From contig RDZD01000019.1 in assembly GCA_004293815.1 (NCBI GenBank), positions 1 through 64,000 on the forward strand: 64,000 nucleotides of DNA, in the 5' to 3' direction. This document shows positions 25,784 to 38,101 of the stretch, one piece after another; position 1 is the first letter of the stretch, and every line of letters begins with the position of its first letter. The notes below the pieces were generated by a model that saw only the letters and a list, made by a program, of their open reading frames with translations, was not told where the DNA came from and did not search any database. This DNA comes from Cytophagales bacterium. GTDB taxonomy: Bacteria; Bacteroidota; Bacteroidia; Cytophagales; Bernardetiaceae. The position numbers and the translations under genes were made by a program.

Positions 25784-25974
25784 CACTAATAACTGCCGAG
25801 TTGTATAGTTTGTTCCAAAAAAAATAATTTCTGTAGTCCAATGAAAAATAAAGCTAGGCTAATTAGATATTTATCTTATACAGAGCTTTTTGTTTTTTTT
25901 GCATTGGTTTTGATGTAAAAACTCAAAATTTGTTGTTTATTGCGTCTGTTTATGGTTATACAAGGCTTTGATTC

Positions 25975-27918
25975 ATGTTAAAGATAAACTTAAGTATTTG
26001 GCAAAAAATATTTGGAAGCTTCATTCTTCTGTTGATCATTATGGGTGTAATCAGCGTCATAGCGGTTGTTTCCATCAATAGAAATGAAGATTTGATAGCC
26101 AAAGAAAATACCATTTTTAGACCTTCTTTCGAGGAGCTAAAAGCCCTTGAGGCCATGCTGGCGCGCTCCAAAATGTATATCACCACTTGGCTATACACCC
26201 CACATGACAAAGACGAGAAAAGTGCCCTACGCAATCTACAAACGGAAGAATACCCCACTTTGAAGCGAAGCATCGTTAAACTTTCAGAACAATGGCCGAA
26301 ACAAGAAGATAAACAGCTTCTGGATAGTGTCATGATGGAGTTTGACGCGCTCATTGGCATAGAAAAAGTCATTATGAAACGCTTAAATGCCCCCGAAGAC
26401 TACGCAGATACTACTAATAGAGAGTTTTTGCTCACTCAGATAGAAAGGCACAGTACGATATACAATAAGTTGCAGGATTTTATCACTAAATTGGTCAAGG
26501 TTAAAGAGGCAGAAAGTAATCAGCTTCAAATTGAAATTAAAGGCTCTTTTGGGCAAATTAGACAACAGATTATCATTGTAAGTTTGGTTTCTATACTGTT
26601 AAGTTTGGTCTTTGCCTATCTTATGGCCAAATCTATTACTGAACCCATCAATTATATCAAAGAGCTTATCAAAATGCTAAGTATGGGTGTTTTGCCTGAT
26701 GAGGCGGGCAGTCTAAAATTTGATGATGATGATGAAATAGGCCACATGACCCAGTCTGTGGCGCATTTTGTGAAAAGTATACGCGCCAAAACAGTTTTTG
26801 CTCAAGAAATTGGCCGAGAGGCATATGATACGGATTTTGAGCCCCTTAGTGCAGAGGATTTGCTCGGTAATGCGCTTTTGACCATGCGTAATAATCTAAA
26901 ACAGGCACACACAGAAAGTTCTGAACGCAAATGGACTAACGAAGGCTTGATTTTAGTACAAGATGTTATTAGACGTAATCAAAATGATTTAAGCAAATTG
27001 GCTGACGAGTTGCTGCAACGCATCATCAAATATTTTGGAGCTAACCAAGGAGGCTTGTTTATCTTGAGCAAGGATGAGCAAGACGAAAAGTGCTTAGAGC
27101 TAGAGTCTTGTTATGCTTGGGGAAAGAAAAAACATCTCAAAAAAAGGGTTTATAAAGGTGAAGGTCTAACAGGACAGTGCTGGGAAGAAGGCGAACTATT
27201 GCATTTAAGTGATGTACCCTCAGATTATATTGAAATTACTTCAGGTTTGGGACAGGCTCTACCCAATTTTGTGGTCATAGCTCCACTCATGCTTAATAAC
27301 ATCGTGATGGGCATGATAGAAATTGCCTCTTTTAAACAACTGGCATCATATCAGATAGAGTTTTTGAAAAAATTGGGCGAGAGTGTGGCTTCCACTTTTT
27401 CTATATTGAGCAATGACGCTCAAAGCAAACGGTTGGTGGAGGAATCAAACAGCATGATGCAACAAATAGCTGCTCAAGAAGAAGAAATGCGTCAGAATCT
27501 AGAAGAGCTAACCTCTACCCAAGAGGAAATGGCTCGCACTCAATATAGCCTTCAGAGTAAAACAGCGGCATTTAGCCAATGTTTTATGACATTAGAGTTA
27601 GATGAGGAGAAAAACGTGTTGGAGGCCAATGACTACTTTTACAGCACTATGAAGTTTGTACCTTCTGAGGTGTTGGGGCGGACAGCTTATTTGCTATTTG
27701 AAGATGAGGAGGCCACTTTGGATTCAGGTCTAAAGCATATCCTAAAAGGCGAAAAATGGCTAAGTGTCATTCAAATGAAAAATAGAGCAGGCATCCCCCA
27801 GCTAGTGAGTATGACAGGCAATGCGCTTAAGAGCAGAAAAGGCTATATTGAAAAATATTTTCTAGTTCTGTCTCATTTAGAATATGCTAAGCCTGATCTA
27901 AAAAATAATATAGCTTAG
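25975..27918 (+). CDS. membrane sensor with HAMP, GAF and PAS domains but no output domain
   Basis: A 647-residue sensory protein. Membrane helix at 11-33, a helical periplasmic domain of about 165 residues similar to four-helix-bundle chemoreceptor sensors, second helix near 199-218 (KSITEPI marks the HAMP start), HAMP, then GAF (about 335-475, GEGLTGQCWEEGE), a Gln/Glu-rich coiled coil (AAQEEEMRQNLEELTSTQEEMARTQ, written in part) and a final PAS domain. No kinase, GGDEF, phosphatase or methyl-accepting signalling domain is present, so the output must come from a partner. The stop is 2 nt before the start of an ABC ATPase gene, implying co-expression. Confidence 0.88.
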   Translation: MLKINLSIWQKIFGSFILLLIIMGVISVIAVVSINRNEDLIAKENTIFRPSFEELKALEAMLARSKMYITTWLYTPHDKDEKSALRNLQTEEYPTLKRSIVKLSEQWPKQEDKQLLDSVMMEFDALIGIEKVIMKRLNAPEDYADTTNREFLLTQIERHSTIYNKLQDFITKLVKVKEAESNQLQIEIKGSFGQIRQQIIIVSLVSILLSLVFAYLMAKSITEPINYIKELIKMLSMGVLPDEAGSLKFDDDDEIGHMTQSVAHFVKSIRAKTVFAQEIGREAYDTDFEPLSAEDLLGNALLTMRNNLKQAHTESSERKWTNEGLILVQDVIRRNQNDLSKLADELLQRIIKYFGANQGGLFILSKDEQDEKCLELESCYAWGKKKHLKKRVYKGEGLTGQCWEEGELLHLSDVPSDYIEITSGLGQALPNFVVIAPLMLNNIVMGMIEIASFKQLASYQIEFLKKLGESVASTFSILSNDAQSKRLVEESNSMMQQIAAQEEEMRQNLEELTSTQEEMARTQYSLQSKTAAFSQCFMTLELDEEKNVLEANDYFYSTMKFVPSEVLGRTAYLLFEDEEATLDSGLKHILKGEKWLSVIQMKNRAGIPQLVSMTGNALKSRKGYIEKYFLVLSHLEYAKPDLKNNIA

Positions 27919-27920
27919 CG

Positions 27921-28604
27921 ATGCTTTGTGTCAAACACCTTTCAGTGAGTTATGGAACTCATCATGTATTGCGGCAGCTTAGCTTTGAAGCTCCAAAAGG
28001 AAAGCTATTAGGCATTTTGGGTCTGAATGGTAGCGGCAAAACAAGCCTTTTTAGAACTTTGGTAGGCTTACAAACAGCGACTTTCAAAGAAATGTCTTGG
28101 GAGGGGCAGGCTTTGAAGACCTCGCAATTGGCTTTTTTAGAAACAGAAAACTTCTTTTACGACTACATGAGTGGGGGCGAATACCTGCAACTTATTGGCG
28201 CAAATGTGACTGATATTAAACATCTCAACGAACTTTTTGATTTAGATCTTCAGGCTTATGCCAGCAACTACTCATCAGGAATGAAGAAAAAACTTGCGTT
28301 TATGAGGGTATTGCTTCAAAAACGCCCTATATTGATTCTCGATGAGCCGTTTAATGGATTGGATTTAGAAGCTTCACAAACCATGACACAGATTATTAAG
28401 AAGGTAGTACCCGAAAAGTGTATTCTGATGTCTTCCCATATTTTTTTAACGCTCACATCTCTCTCTGACCGCATTGTGCATTTAGAGAACGGCGGATTCA
28501 GTGCTTCTTACGAACCAGACGATTATCCCTCTCTTGCAGACCAGCTTGATGAGCAGTATAAGCAAAAAGTTCATCAAACCCTGCCTAAAATCAACCTGAC
28601 CTAA
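27921..28604 (+). CDS. ABC transporter ATP-binding protein
   Basis: A 227-residue ABC ATPase of the drug/lipid-export (ABC-2, CcmA) type. Walker A GLNGSGKT at 34-41, Q-loop region LETENF, signature SSGMKKKLA, Walker B ILILDEPFNGLD and the switch His (SSHIF) are all present, so it should be active. No permease is adjacent; instead it is coupled within 2 nt to the GAF/PAS sensor gene. The last 4 nt overlap the convergent leucine-rich-repeat gene. The transported substrate cannot be deduced. Confidence 0.92.
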   Translation: MLCVKHLSVSYGTHHVLRQLSFEAPKGKLLGILGLNGSGKTSLFRTLVGLQTATFKEMSWEGQALKTSQLAFLETENFFYDYMSGGEYLQLIGANVTDIKHLNELFDLDLQAYASNYSSGMKKKLAFMRVLLQKRPILILDEPFNGLDLEASQTMTQIIKKVVPEKCILMSSHIFLTLTSLSDRIVHLENGGFSASYEPDDYPSLADQLDEQYKQKVHQTLPKINLT

Positions 28605-30121
28605 TTTCCTATAGCATCTCTGTCGGCTTCGGCGGCTTCTTCTTTTACGCTGTCTGCAAGCGGAGTGTCCACCACATAAATTTTACGGATATCCTTAGGG
28701 CTTTTAGGCAAGGGCGAAAGACTTGTTACTTTGGTGTGAGAAATATCAATATTTTTTAATTTAATTGTTTTTTTTAGAGCAGATAAATCGCTAATATTTG
28801 TGTAAGAAATATCTAGGTTCTCTAATTGGGCGCAAGATTCTAAACCGCTGAGTGTTTGGATAGGAGTGTAACAACCAATCAGGGTTTTGAGAAGAGGGCA
28901 GGCTATTAAGGAGTCCATTTGTTCTACTTTTGTGCCTGAAAAATTCAGCTCCTCGAGTTTTCTGAGTGCGCTTATGCCTCCTAAAGACATGATTTTTGTT
29001 TTAGAAACATCTAATATTTTGAGATTCTGGCACTCCGCCAAATCTCTTAAAGATTCAAAGCCTGTTTCTTTGAGATGTAGTTTTCTTAGTGCTGTCAGTG
29101 TTCCGATTGGGCTAAAGTCACTCACAGTGGTTTTGTCTAGTATCAGTACCTCTAGCTTTTTTAAATTAGCTAAAGGGGCAAGACTAGCAATGTTATTTTT
29201 TTGAATATAAAGCTCGCGCAGTTCAGTCAAATTGGCCAGTGGCAACAAATCTGTGACACGAGTTTCGCTCATGGAGAGATGCGTCAGTTTAGTAAGCCCT
29301 GAAAGAGGCTTGATATCTGAAACAGGTGTCCAATTAAAGAAAATTTCTTTCAGATTATAAAGCTTGCTGAGTGGGCTGAGGTCAACCACAGAAGTTTTCC
29401 AGAATAAGAGAGATTCTAGTGCACTTAAGTCCACTAATGGGCCTAAATCCTTTACTGGAGTTTCTACGATGCCAAGTTTGCTGAGCTTCTTTAGCTTTTG
29501 AAGCGGACTGAGATCTTCTACCTTTGTCTTAGAGATATACAATCTTTCTAAGTGAATAAGTGCACTAAGCGGCGAAATATCTGTAACGGCTGTTTCTGAA
29601 ACTGACAATTTACGCAAGGAAACGCAAGCTTGCAATGGACGCAAATCTCTCAGCTCTAGACAGCCCTGTGCCCAAAGTTCTTGCAAAAGAGGGAGTTGCT
29701 CAAGAGGCTGTAAATCCTGTACGTTGGTTTGTTCGCAGCGCAAAATTCTCAATTTTTTAAGCTTTTGGAGAGGCGCGATGGAGGTGACGGGAGTAAAAGA
29801 AATATTAACTTCCTCTAACATTGGTAAATAGGCCAATGCTCTGATATCCATAATTTGGCGATTGAAACGATCTGGTTGCCCAGCACAATTGATTTTTTTG
29901 AGGGATTTAATCTTCTCAAAATCAGAAACTTTAGGTTCTTTGCCGATGTTGAGAGAGTCTTGGAAATGTTTTTTCCAACCATCTGGCAAGGCGGCCCACC
30001 AAGCCTGTCCCACACCCTGTATGGGAGTTTTTTGTACCGCCCTACAGTCTATGCTGGGCAATAAGACCTCAAAAATCAAAATTAGAGTCCAAAAACGTAT
30101 TTGAAAAAAGCGATAAAGCAT
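28601..30121 (-). CDS. exported leucine-rich-repeat protein
   Basis: A 506-residue protein made mostly of about 17 leucine-rich repeats of 22 residues of the SDS22/internalin type (pattern LsPLxxLxxLxxLxIxxTxVxD). A hydrophobic N-terminus with a Cys (LLPSIDC, residue about 26) suggests a signal peptide, possibly a lipoprotein, though the lipobox is imperfect. Residues 35-85 form a cap containing WWAALPDGWKKHF. The repeats are unusually rich in Ser/Thr-Glu-Thr steps (VSETAVTDISPLS). LRR proteins act as protein-binding surfaces; target unknown. It overlaps the convergent ABC gene by 4 nt. Confidence 0.88.
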   Translation of the reverse strand: MLYRFFQIRFWTLILIFEVLLPSIDCRAVQKTPIQGVGQAWWAALPDGWKKHFQDSLNIGKEPKVSDFEKIKSLKKINCAGQPDRFNRQIMDIRALAYLPMLEEVNISFTPVTSIAPLQKLKKLRILRCEQTNVQDLQPLEQLPLLQELWAQGCLELRDLRPLQACVSLRKLSVSETAVTDISPLSALIHLERLYISKTKVEDLSPLQKLKKLSKLGIVETPVKDLGPLVDLSALESLLFWKTSVVDLSPLSKLYNLKEIFFNWTPVSDIKPLSGLTKLTHLSMSETRVTDLLPLANLTELRELYIQKNNIASLAPLANLKKLEVLILDKTTVSDFSPIGTLTALRKLHLKETGFESLRDLAECQNLKILDVSKTKIMSLGGISALRKLEELNFSGTKVEQMDSLIACPLLKTLIGCYTPIQTLSGLESCAQLENLDISYTNISDLSALKKTIKLKNIDISHTKVTSLSPLPKSPKDIRKIYVVDTPLADSVKEEAAEADRDAIGN

Positions 30122-30766
30122 AGTTGGTGGCTTATTTGTATATTTTGAAGGATTGAAATACTAGGCTGCAAGGCTTAAGCGATAAAAAACTATTACTAAA
30201 ACGTCTAAGTTTATACTTTCATTGCAATGAGCAAACCATAATTTTTTCAAAAATAGGACTTTGGTAATATTGTAGGTAGAAATTTATCACGCATCAAATT
30301 TTTACACTTATTCGAGAGAGATATAACTCAAGCTGACAGCATTCCTAATGATAATTATGAACTGTGAAGTATTCGCTTGAAATGGTGAAATTTGAATTTT
30401 TTTTTGAGTAATCATTAAATTTTCGGCTAATAATATTGCTATTTCAAGACTACTGTTATACTTTGCACGGACAAGAGTCTTAAGTCAAAACAAGTCTATA
30501 AAGAACAGAATCCTCAAGTCTGTCTGTATTATATTTTGGGCTTTTGCACAGGGAGTAATTTTTATTCCCAAACAATGTACTTTATTGAAAAAAATGATAA
30601 ATTTGCGATTCAAATTAAGTTTAATTTGGTTAAGCTTAGCAGATAGCAGAATCCTGTCAAGAAAAAACTGTAGCGTTTGGAATGCTAAAGTATTGATAAT
30701 AAGTAAATAAATATTTTTTTATAGTATGCAGACAACAGACATACAAGTTACCGCAACTTAAACATT
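30122..30766. other. 645-nt intergenic region
   Basis: The longest gap in the window. No frame or RNA gene that I recognise. Minus-strand control of the LRR gene should lie at its left end. On the plus strand it has a promoter-like tatactttg at about 30455, a short hairpin (gggagtaa/ttattccc, near 30550-30568) and TAAATTTG at 30598-30605, a likely -7 element for the MFS gene. Confidence 0.45.
30598..30605 (+). promoter_or_regulatory. candidate -7 element upstream of MFS gene
   Basis: TAAATTTG followed by CG. Predicted start near 30612 would give a leader of about 155 nt to ATG 30767. No good -33 element. Confidence 0.35.
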
Positions 30767-31954
30767 ATGCTGGTTTCGAATTTTCGCAAGAATTGGATAA
30801 AAATTACTTTGCTTCTAGCGAGTTCTATGACGGTGATGGCAGGTGCTACCATAGCCCCAGCTCTGCCGCTCATCAGCAAAGAATTTGCTCACGTTGGTGA
30901 CATTGTTTTTTTGAGCAAGTTGATTTTGACAATCCCTGGTTTTTTTATCGCTTTTACCGCTCCCATAGCAGGCTTTATCATTGATAAGTTAGGTCGAAAA
31001 ACGATGATGCTATGCGGTCTAATCTGCTATGGCATAGCAGGTTCAACAGGTCTTTATTTAGACGATGTATACAGTATTTTGATTGGCAGAGCCTTTCTAG
31101 GACTGAGTGTAGGTGCTATTATGACCACCGCTAGTACGCTTCTAGGCGACTATCTGCGTGGTGAAGAGCGCGATAAATTTGTGGGCTTTCAGGGTGCGTT
31201 TATTGCTGGAGGTGGAGTCTTTTTTGTGCTTTTGGGTGGTTTCTTAGCAGATTATAGCTGGCGTTATCCATTTGCTTTATACTTGACGGCCATTGCACTT
31301 GTACCTGTGGCTTATTTTGCTCTTTATGAGCCTGATAGAGCGCGCCCTAATGGCACTACTGGACAAAATGACCCCGCGCAAGACGTGGCTTATTCCAAGC
31401 AAACTGTTTGGTTCATTTATTTTTTGGCATTTTTGGTTATGACGACTTTCTATATGATACCTGCTCAGTTGCCTTTTTGGCTGCGTGAGCTGAAAGTGGC
31501 CAAAACAAACTTGGAAATTGGTGCTGTAATAGCCATTGCGAATTTGTCGGGTGCGGTAGCTTCATTTAATCATGCAAAGTTCAAAAGGATAATGGATTAC
31601 GAAAGTATATACGGCATCATCTTTTTAGCTATGGCGGTGGGAATGTCCCTCATCAGCGTAGCACACAACTATTGGATGGTAGTGGCTGGGGTGGTAGTAG
31701 CTGGTCTGGGCACAGGCTTGACCATGCCAAACACCAACCTCTGGCTCATGTCTGTAGCCCCAATACAGTTACGCGGACGCATTATGGGGGGAGTAAGCGC
31801 AGCTCTCTTTATTGGACAGTTTGCTTCGCCCATACTTTCTCAGCCTGTAAGTAATTATGGCGGGCTAGGTATGATGTATGGTGCTTTTGGTGGCGCTATG
31901 GTACTTTTTGCGGTAGGTTTTATGATGAATAATCTTATCAAAACACTCAAATAA
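30767..31954 (+). CDS. MFS transporter
   Basis: A 395-residue major facilitator protein with about 12 hydrophobic segments, of the drug/metabolite:H+ antiporter type. The motif between helices 2 and 3 is GFIIDKLGRKTMM, and helix 5 has AFIAGGGVFFVLLGGFLAD in the position of motif C. The central loop (residues about 190-215) is short and polar. Substrate cannot be inferred; similar proteins are annotated as multidrug or sugar efflux. It is a single gene with a long AT-rich upstream region. Confidence 0.92.
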   Translation: MLVSNFRKNWIKITLLLASSMTVMAGATIAPALPLISKEFAHVGDIVFLSKLILTIPGFFIAFTAPIAGFIIDKLGRKTMMLCGLICYGIAGSTGLYLDDVYSILIGRAFLGLSVGAIMTTASTLLGDYLRGEERDKFVGFQGAFIAGGGVFFVLLGGFLADYSWRYPFALYLTAIALVPVAYFALYEPDRARPNGTTGQNDPAQDVAYSKQTVWFIYFLAFLVMTTFYMIPAQLPFWLRELKVAKTNLEIGAVIAIANLSGAVASFNHAKFKRIMDYESIYGIIFLAMAVGMSLISVAHNYWMVVAGVVVAGLGTGLTMPNTNLWLMSVAPIQLRGRIMGGVSAALFIGQFASPILSQPVSNYGGLGMMYGAFGGAMVLFAVGFMMNNLIKTLK

Positions 31955-32073
31955 TTGTTTGGAAATCAGTCTGGATTTTTTGAATATTTAACAAAATATT
32001 TGCTCTTATTGTAAGGAACGGAATGTTTTTTGTATTTGTGAAGTATAAAAAGTCTAACCTAAAAATAAATTTT

Positions 32074-32754
32074 ATGGAACACATGTTCCCTCTTAGTTTT
32101 AGAACATTACTTACAAGTCTGGCATTACTCATTTCCTTAAACAGCTACGCACAAAATACCAATGCTGAGTTGACTGCCCCTTACACGCTAGTAGAAGATC
32201 CTATGAAAAAACCAGCGATATGGGAAAAACTCAAAAAAAATCCTCACAATTTGCTGGTTTGGGAAAGTTATATAGGCAAACCTTGGCTGTCCATAACAAA
32301 CTACGAGCGCGTAGAAGTTAAGCTCATGCGTCAAGCACTTTGGGTAAGGCTCATCAATAACAAGATAGCTAGCACCACCGTGAAACAGAATGAACCGCCC
32401 AAAGAAGATTTCACGGAAGTAATGCGTCGGCCTACAGTTCGCACCTTTATTGCTGAGTTGGAGGAGTTGATGCTCACCGAGTCGCAAGAGATGGAAGAAC
32501 TCAAAGAGAATCCTTACGAGAACTTCTTTTTGATAGAAGAATATTATACCGATGCTTTTAAAGAGTATGGGTCTTCTTATGTGCCTTATAGCCAGAAGTA
32601 TCCACAAGGAGGTTTTAGCGAAGCCAGATGGATAGAAGAGCAAGACAAGACACTCAAAAATCTCAAAAAGCAAAAATTAGAAGCTCTTAAACTTACTTTT
32701 TTGCGCACACAGACTGGCGGCAGTAAAGCTAAAACGGGTACTAATCTAAATTAA
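32074..32754 (+). CDS. secreted hypothetical protein
   Basis: From ATG 32074 a 226-residue exported protein with signal peptide (hydrophobic core TLLTSLALLISL, cleavage after SYAQ). An earlier ATG at 32023 would bury the signal peptide. The mature region is charged and helical, with DPMKKPAIWEKLKKNPHN and many Glu/Lys pairs, ending in a Gly/Lys/Asn tail. Length and composition recall small GldN-like proteins but I cannot align it with confidence. Function unknown. It follows the MFS gene by about 120 nt. Confidence 0.75.
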   Translation: MEHMFPLSFRTLLTSLALLISLNSYAQNTNAELTAPYTLVEDPMKKPAIWEKLKKNPHNLLVWESYIGKPWLSITNYERVEVKLMRQALWVRLINNKIASTTVKQNEPPKEDFTEVMRRPTVRTFIAELEELMLTESQEMEELKENPYENFFLIEEYYTDAFKEYGSSYVPYSQKYPQGGFSEARWIEEQDKTLKNLKKQKLEALKLTFLRTQTGGSKAKTGTNLN

Positions 32755-32800
32755 TCAGACGTTTTGCCTTTTGACATTTTTTATAAATAACAAATTGAGT

Positions 32801-32808
32801 TATCTTTG
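32801..32808 (+). promoter_or_regulatory. -7 promoter element of trhO
   Basis: TATCTTTG followed by CG, an exact consensus; predicted start near 32815, leader about 33 nt to ATG 32848. Confidence 0.55.
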
Positions 32809-32847
32809 CGCCGTATTTTTTGATATAAATTTTGAATAGCACTTAGC

Positions 32848-33822
32848 ATGAAACTAAGACAAGCCACTGATAAAGAGCAACTTCAAGTATTGCTCTATTA
32901 CTGCTATACGCCCATAAAAAACGTAGAAGTTTTTCGCGAGCAACACCATCTTTTTTGTATTGAGCTAGGACTTAGAGGTAGAATTATTGTAGCTACTGAA
33001 GGAATAAATGGCACTGTATCAGGGACAAAGGAGGCTTGCGAAGCTTATATGGACTTTTTTAAGTCTGACAGCCGTTTTGCTGGGATAGATTTTAAGGTTG
33101 ATACAGACACAAAGCATGTATTCAGAAAAATCAATGTGCGTATCAAGCCTGAAATCGTTCATTCTGGCTTCGCCCACATCAACCCTAATCAAAAAACAGG
33201 CAAGCACCTGTCGCCTAGTGAGTTCAAAAAAATAAAAGATGAGCCTAATACGGTCATTCTAGACGTTCGATCCAACTATGAGCACCGCTTAGGAAAGTTC
33301 AAAAATGCAAGAACTCTAGACATAGAAAACTTTAGGGATATGCCCCATCACGCCGAAGAGCTTAAAAAGCTTAAAGGAAAAAAAGTACTTACCTACTGTA
33401 CTGGTGGCATCAAATGTGAAAAAGCAAGTGCTTATTTGCTCGAGTTGGGCATAGAAGATGTTTACCAACTACACGGAGGCATTATCAAGTATGGCATAGA
33501 GGCTGGCGGTGAAGATTTTGAAGGCCGTTGCTATGTTTTTGATGACCGCATTGCGGTAGATGTTAATTCGGTCAATCCCACTACTGTAAGTGTTTGTTAT
33601 CACTGCCAAGAGCCTTGTGAACGCATGATTAACTGTGCAAATCCAAGCTGTAACGAGCATATTGCGCTCTGCGAAACTTGTGCAGAGCAGCTTGCCGGAG
33701 CTTGCTCAGAACTCTGCGCACAGGCACCAGACCTGCGTGTATACGACGGAACGGGTCATTACAAACGCATGAGCAATGGTTACAACCCGCTTGTTGGTTG
33801 GAAAAAGACAGAACAGAGATAA
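32848..33822 (+). CDS. trhO: tRNA uridine(34) hydroxylase, rhodanese-type
   Basis: TrhO (YceA) makes 5-hydroxyuridine at the wobble position U34 of certain tRNAs. The 324-residue protein has the N-terminal acylphosphatase-like part (ATEGINGTVSGT), a rhodanese domain (DVRSNYEHRLGKF) with active-site Cys184 and second Cys190 (YCTGGIKCEKAS), and a C-terminal Cys cluster (CYHCQEPC, CANPSC, CETCAEQ), probably a zinc site. The stop lies 48 nt from that of mnmG, which modifies the same nucleotide by another chemistry. Confidence 0.95.
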   Translation: MKLRQATDKEQLQVLLYYCYTPIKNVEVFREQHHLFCIELGLRGRIIVATEGINGTVSGTKEACEAYMDFFKSDSRFAGIDFKVDTDTKHVFRKINVRIKPEIVHSGFAHINPNQKTGKHLSPSEFKKIKDEPNTVILDVRSNYEHRLGKFKNARTLDIENFRDMPHHAEELKKLKGKKVLTYCTGGIKCEKASAYLLELGIEDVYQLHGGIIKYGIEAGGEDFEGRCYVFDDRIAVDVNSVNPTTVSVCYHCQEPCERMINCANPSCNEHIALCETCAEQLAGACSELCAQAPDLRVYDGTGHYKRMSNGYNPLVGWKKTEQR

Positions 33823-33870
33823 ATGTGTAGAAGTCTAATTTTTAGAGCTATACAAGTAATCAAAATTTCT

Positions 33871-35739
33871 TTATTTGTCTAAATAGACCATCAAAATAGC
33901 GATATCAGAGGGACTTACGCCGCTTATTCGCGAGGCTTGTCCCAAAGTACGTGGTTGTATTTGTGTCAGTTTAGACTTGGCTTCGTTCGAGAGAGCCGTG
34001 ATACTGTTGTAATCCAAGCGATTTTGGATATGAACATGCTCTAGCTTTTTCATTTTTTCTACCAAAGCCTGTTCTTTCTCGAGGTAATTGCTGTACTTGA
34101 GCGAAATTTCAGCCTGTTCCAGTGCCTCAGTCGTAAAGCTAGCCAGTGCCTTGGCCAGTTCTGGGCTGGTTTGGAGCAAAAGTGCCATATCTACTTGAGG
34201 TCTGCGAAGCACCTCCACCGCTTTATTTTTTTGGCGCATTTCAGCAGAACCCACGCTGAGTAGAATGGGATTGGCTAGGCTAGGTTCTATGCTTATACTT
34301 TCTATAATTTTCAGAGCTTGAGCCACTTGAGCTTGTTTGATAAGCACATCGTTCAAACGCTGCGACGATGCCAAACCAATAGCATGTGACTTTTCTGTAA
34401 GACGTAAATCGGCATTGTCTTGGCGCAGCATGAGCCTAAATTCTGCTCTAGAGGTAAACATGCGATACGGCTCGTCTGTGCCCTTGTGTACCAGATCATC
34501 GATAAGCACGCCTATGTAAGCTTCCGAACGGTCTAAAGTAAAGTCGGGCTTTTCATTGATTTTGAGGTGAGCATTGATGCCTGCCATAAGTCCTTGACAG
34601 GCAGCTTCTTCGTAACCAGTGGTACCGTTGATTTGCCCTGCAAAATAGAGATGTTCTATCTGCTTGGTTTCTAGGGTAGTATTGAGTTGTGTAGGCGGAA
34701 AATAATCGTACTCAATGGCGTAGCCAGGTCTAAACATTTTGGCGTTTTCAAAACCCGGAATAAGCCTAAGAGCTTTGTATTGAATATCTTCTGGTAGGGA
34801 CGTAGAGAAGCCATTCACATAAATTTCTACTGTCTGCCAGCCTTCTGGCTCTACAAAAATCTGGTGTCTGTCTCGCTCTGAAAATCTGCTAATTTTGTCT
34901 TCTATTGAGGGGCAGTAACGAGGGCCAAGTCCTTGAATGCGACCCGCATACATGGGTGATTTATCAAAACCGTCTTTCAAAATATCATGTACAGCCTGAT
35001 TGGTGTAGGTAATATAGCAGCTACGTTGCTCTAAAAGAGGTTTTGTTTCTGATGAATAAGAAAATTTAGAGGGGTTTTCATCGCCTTTTTGCTCTTGCAT
35101 AGCCTCCCAGTTCAAGCTACGACCATCTATACGCGGCGGTGTACCTGTTTTCATGCGTCCGCTCACAAAACCAAGGCTCTCTAGTTGTGCAGTAAGTCCT
35201 TGAGCTGCCCGTTCGCCTGCTCTTCCTCCTCCAAAATTCTTTTCGCCTATGTGAATCAAACCGTTTAAAAATGTGCCATTGGTAAGCACCACGGCCTTAG
35301 AATTGAAACTTACCCCCATCTGCGTGCGTACACCCAAAACTCGTCCATCTTTTACAATCAGGCTTTCTACTGTGTCTTGCCACATATCCACCAAAGGATT
35401 GCGCTCTAAAGCCAAACGCCATTCTTCGGCAAAGCGCATACGGTCGCTTTGGCAGCGTGGACTCCACATAGCCGCGCCTTTAGAACGGTTTAGCATACGA
35501 AACTGTATCATGGTTTTATCAGAAATAATGCCCGAAAGCCCGCCCAGAGCGTCTATTTCACGCACTATCTGCCCTTTCGCTACGCCACCCATGGCTGGAT
35601 TACAGCTCATCTGTCCTATGGTTTGCATATTCATCGTGATGAGCAATACGCGCGAGCCTAGTTGTGCAGCCGCGTTGGCAGCTTCGCAGCCTGCGTGACC
35701 TGCACCCACTACGATAACGTCATAATTCTGATACTGCAT
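33871..35739 (-). CDS. mnmG: tRNA uridine-5-carboxymethylaminomethyl modification enzyme MnmG
   Basis: MnmG (GidA), the FAD partner of MnmE, installs the carboxymethylaminomethyl group on U34 of tRNAs. From ATG 35739 it has 622 codons, the usual length, opening [25 protein letters not shown] with the FAD-binding GxGxxG. Hallmark blocks follow: [32 protein letters not shown] and [13 protein letters not shown] frame extension to 35802 adds 21 unrelated residues and is rejected. No mnmE in the window. Confidence 0.97.
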   Translation of the reverse strand: MQYQNYDVIVVGAGHAGCEAANAAAQLGSRVLLITMNMQTIGQMSCNPAMGGVAKGQIVREIDALGGLSGIISDKTMIQFRMLNRSKGAAMWSPRCQSDRMRFAEEWRLALERNPLVDMWQDTVESLIVKDGRVLGVRTQMGVSFNSKAVVLTNGTFLNGLIHIGEKNFGGGRAGERAAQGLTAQLESLGFVSGRMKTGTPPRIDGRSLNWEAMQEQKGDENPSKFSYSSETKPLLEQRSCYITYTNQAVHDILKDGFDKSPMYAGRIQGLGPRYCPSIEDKISRFSERDRHQIFVEPEGWQTVEIYVNGFSTSLPEDIQYKALRLIPGFENAKMFRPGYAIEYDYFPPTQLNTTLETKQIEHLYFAGQINGTTGYEEAACQGLMAGINAHLKINEKPDFTLDRSEAYIGVLIDDLVHKGTDEPYRMFTSRAEFRLMLRQDNADLRLTEKSHAIGLASSQRLNDVLIKQAQVAQALKIIESISIEPSLANPILLSVGSAEMRQKNKAVEVLRRPQVDMALLLQTSPELAKALASFTTEALEQAEISLKYSNYLEKEQALVEKMKKLEHVHIQNRLDYNSITALSNEAKSKLTQIQPRTLGQASRISGVSPSDIAILMVYLDK

Positions 35740-35799
35740 GATACTAAAGTGTTGATGAAGAGTTTTTTGGATTATAAACAAAAAACAGATTTGAGATTG

Positions 35800-35807
35800 C
35801 AAAGTTA
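35800..35807 (-). promoter_or_regulatory. -7 promoter element of mnmG
   Basis: Minus-strand TAACTTTG followed by CAATC; predicted start near 35793 leaves 54 nt to ATG 35739, which independently supports the shorter start over 35802. Confidence 0.5.
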
Positions 35808-35986
35808 TGCAATAAGCCTCTAAGCACGCAGCATTTAGAAATATTTTTGTATTTTACTTTTGAGATAGATAGAAAAAAGCAATTCGTTGAACTATAGCAA
35901 CCAAGATTTTATACCCTTTTTGCAAACATCTTGGGTATATTTTATGCCTCAATTCATAACAAGACTTTTTCTATTCAGTAATTTAG

Positions 35987-38074
<2,088 letters not shown>

Positions 38075-38101
38075 AGTTTGTTTTCGTACTATTTTGATTT
38101 A

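Noticed and set aside
28601-28604. Overlap of ABC ATPase and LRR genes as a sequencing artefact
   Set aside because: A 4-nt overlap of convergent stop codons is common and both frames are complete.
30122-30766. Possible tmRNA, 6S RNA, RNase P RNA or SRP RNA in the largest gap
   Set aside because: I could not find the conserved core of any of these; only weak A/T hairpins are present.
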